Shown here piece by piece: positions 62,501 to 64,000 of a stretch of DNA of 64,000 nucleotides. A program made the position numbers and the translations under genes. The DNA is from Trichopria drosophilae (Eukaryota > Arthropoda > Insecta > Hymenoptera > Diapriidae), in the NCBI GenBank assembly GCA_030407085.1, contig CM059582.1, forward strand, positions 208,536,001 through 208,600,000, given 5' to 3'. The stretch's first letter is position 1. Every line of letters begins with the position of its first letter. The notes under the pieces were generated by a model. That model was not told the DNA's origin. It ran no database searches and saw only the letters and a list, made by a program, of their open reading frames with translations.

Positions 62501-63360
62501 GGACTCTACTGCACTTTATAAACACGTCCATCAATTACAAAATTGTTTATTGTTCTGCAAAATCAAAGCATGGTTTGAAATAATACCTGTAATATATATT
62601 TGTAATTTTTCCTTTACAACTTAACTACTTTATGCATACATAAAGCAAAGCTGGCAAAGTCACCATATAGTTTGGGATATTAACTTATAGTATTATCTTA
62701 TATACATATAAAAAATATCAGAAATAATTTAAAGCTGAGTAGTGGTATCGAAATTCCTACTTTTCTTGAAAAGTCTGATTATTATAAAGATTAAAAACTA
62801 TGAAAGAGATTTAGAATAGCGAAAGGCATAATTTCAAATAACATTTTGATATAACTCGTTAAAAATACTGATAACAGTGATACTCCAATTAAAGACGAAA
62901 TAACACAAAAAGGTACCAAAAGATAATTATTACTATTTTTTTTGTTCAGTCCCTGTTTTATCCGTTTATTTTAAAAGGTTATTACAGTTTACACTGCCCA
63001 TTGAATACGAGTAATTTATTAAATATTAAATTTATATTTTTTTTTCATGCACTATATTTTTGACACCTTCGTTAACACTCTTTTCACCCATTTTTTTCGA
63101 TTCCAGTGGCTCACTCCATTTATTCATTATATTTGATCGGTTCAACTAACTGCACTCACTCAACGATTTCATTCTTTTATTTAATTTTATTGCATCAAAT
63201 GTGTGTCAGTAACTCGATTTTTTCTTTCGTTCAAAAAGTTTTTGAATAAGAAATAAAATATACCATAAATATGTAATACCTAATCTCCGAGAAATGTCTT
63301 AATAGGATTTTTCTATTCAGCAATAATTTCTTTTTATATAATTGTTATTTTTGTATCAAG
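62501..63360. other. AT-rich, nothing recognised
   Basis: No supported feature. Confidence 0.45.
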
Positions 63361-63506
63361 GGCGTAAAATATTTTACGCCTCGATTTGCGGGCAAAAAAT
63401 GCCAATTTCACGCCTAACTGAGCGTAAAATTTATTTTATGACCCAGAAGGCGTGAAATAAACATTTTACGCCAGCAAATGAGGGCGTAAAATGACTATTT
63501 TACGCC
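63361..63506. repeat. Cluster of GGCGTAAAAT palindromes
   Basis: 63361-63380 is a perfect 20-bp palindrome GGCGTAAAATATTTTACGCC. 63449-63472 (GGCGTGAAAT..ATTTTACGCC) and 63483-63506 (GGCGTAAAAT..ATTTTACGCC) repeat it with 4-bp spacers. Half-sites CACGCC and GCGTAAAAT lie between (about 63409-63430). Such regular dyads suggest a small hairpin element or a binding-site array. Confidence 0.9.
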
Positions 63507-64000
63507 TACTGCATCACAAAAAAATTTTTACATGATAGAATCATAAATTAACTTCTTAAGATAATATGAGACTGAATAATATCCAAATGTAAATGAACTT
63601 ATCATACGTCGAAGGAAATTTGAAAAACAAAAAATATAAAAAACCATAAAATATAAACGAAGTCTTTAAACATTAACTGAAACTACTTTCCCTCAAATCG
63701 CTAGAATATTAATATAGACTAATAATATATACATATATGGTAAACTATACGTCCACTCAGCTTCACGCAATATTGTATCGAACAATAATAGCATCGATGC
63801 GATTAGTGCCATCACATTATTTCCAACATTTGCACCAGCTCATCCCATCCATGCGAGATAGTAATATAGTCGTACTAAACTAAAAATAGTGTAGGAAAAT
63901 TAAATCGATTTATTTATATCTAGGATAATTTACACTTTCTTTGAAGATTTTTTTTAATGCATTTACTATTCTTCATAACTACGTTCTCTTAATTTAGCTC
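63507..64000. other. AT-rich, nothing recognised
   Basis: The part 63740-63870 is slightly GC-richer. No gene or repeat that I can support. Confidence 0.45.

Overview
This 64 kb window looks like a gene desert from a eukaryotic nuclear genome, most likely an insect and possibly a hymenopteran. The organism call is an inference. It rests on very high AT content, interspersed CTAACC/TTAGG-type motifs (an arthropod telomere motif) near 30.3-30.8 kb, a Penelope-like retroelement relic, several fold-back/MITE-like elements, and CpG-containing islands scattered through AT-rich sequence. There is no bacterial or organellar gene organisation, and I recognise no complete protein-coding gene. Most short open frames look like chance frames or frames inside repeats.

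Left part (1-15 kb): AT-rich sequence with one broken coding relic (about 1.39-1.74 kb), a small perfect-looking hairpin element (2.47-2.61 kb), a degenerate direct repeat (7.33-7.61 kb), several CpG-richer islands, and a candidate terminal exon behind a strong splice acceptor (14029-14205).

Centre-left (15-25 kb): the most structured region. A 358-bp satellite runs from about 16.3 to 19.45 kb. It contains a duplicated 1,074-bp trimer, that is, a higher-order repeat. A 5'-truncated Penelope-like element carrying a GIY-YIG endonuclease tail and a hammerhead-ribozyme-like core is inserted at its left edge, between near-identical 19-bp flanks. Diverged satellite monomers lie on both strands at 15.06-15.41, 21.06-21.24 and 24.63-24.85 kb.

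Centre (22-48 kb): islands of CpG-richer unique sequence (22.0-23.3, 24.95-25.5, 33.3-33.9, 35.2-35.7, 39.8-40.1, 47.35-47.7 kb) that could be regulatory or unannotated 5' exons. Between them lie a tRNA-derived SINE-like fragment (26.2 kb, minus strand), the CTAACC-rich array, a hAT-like terminus (40.4 kb), an unexplained 115-codon open frame (44.6-45.0 kb) and a three-unit inverted/direct repeat (46.1-47.1 kb).

Right part (50-64 kb): a run of fold-back elements. These are a 0.5-kb one at 50.05 kb; a 1.8-kb long inverted repeat with Tc1/mariner-like ends at 50.78-52.59 kb; a piggyBac-like MITE flanked by TTAA at 53.62-54.14 kb; a long inverted repeat enclosing three identical 64-bp copies at 54.4-55.2 kb; and an inverted-repeat element filled with a 40/31-bp minisatellite at 58.00-58.46 kb. 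A cluster of GGCGTAAAAT palindromes lies at 63.36-63.51 kb.

All repeat and homology statements come from reading the sequence by eye. No alignment or database search was run, so boundaries of diverged elements are approximate.
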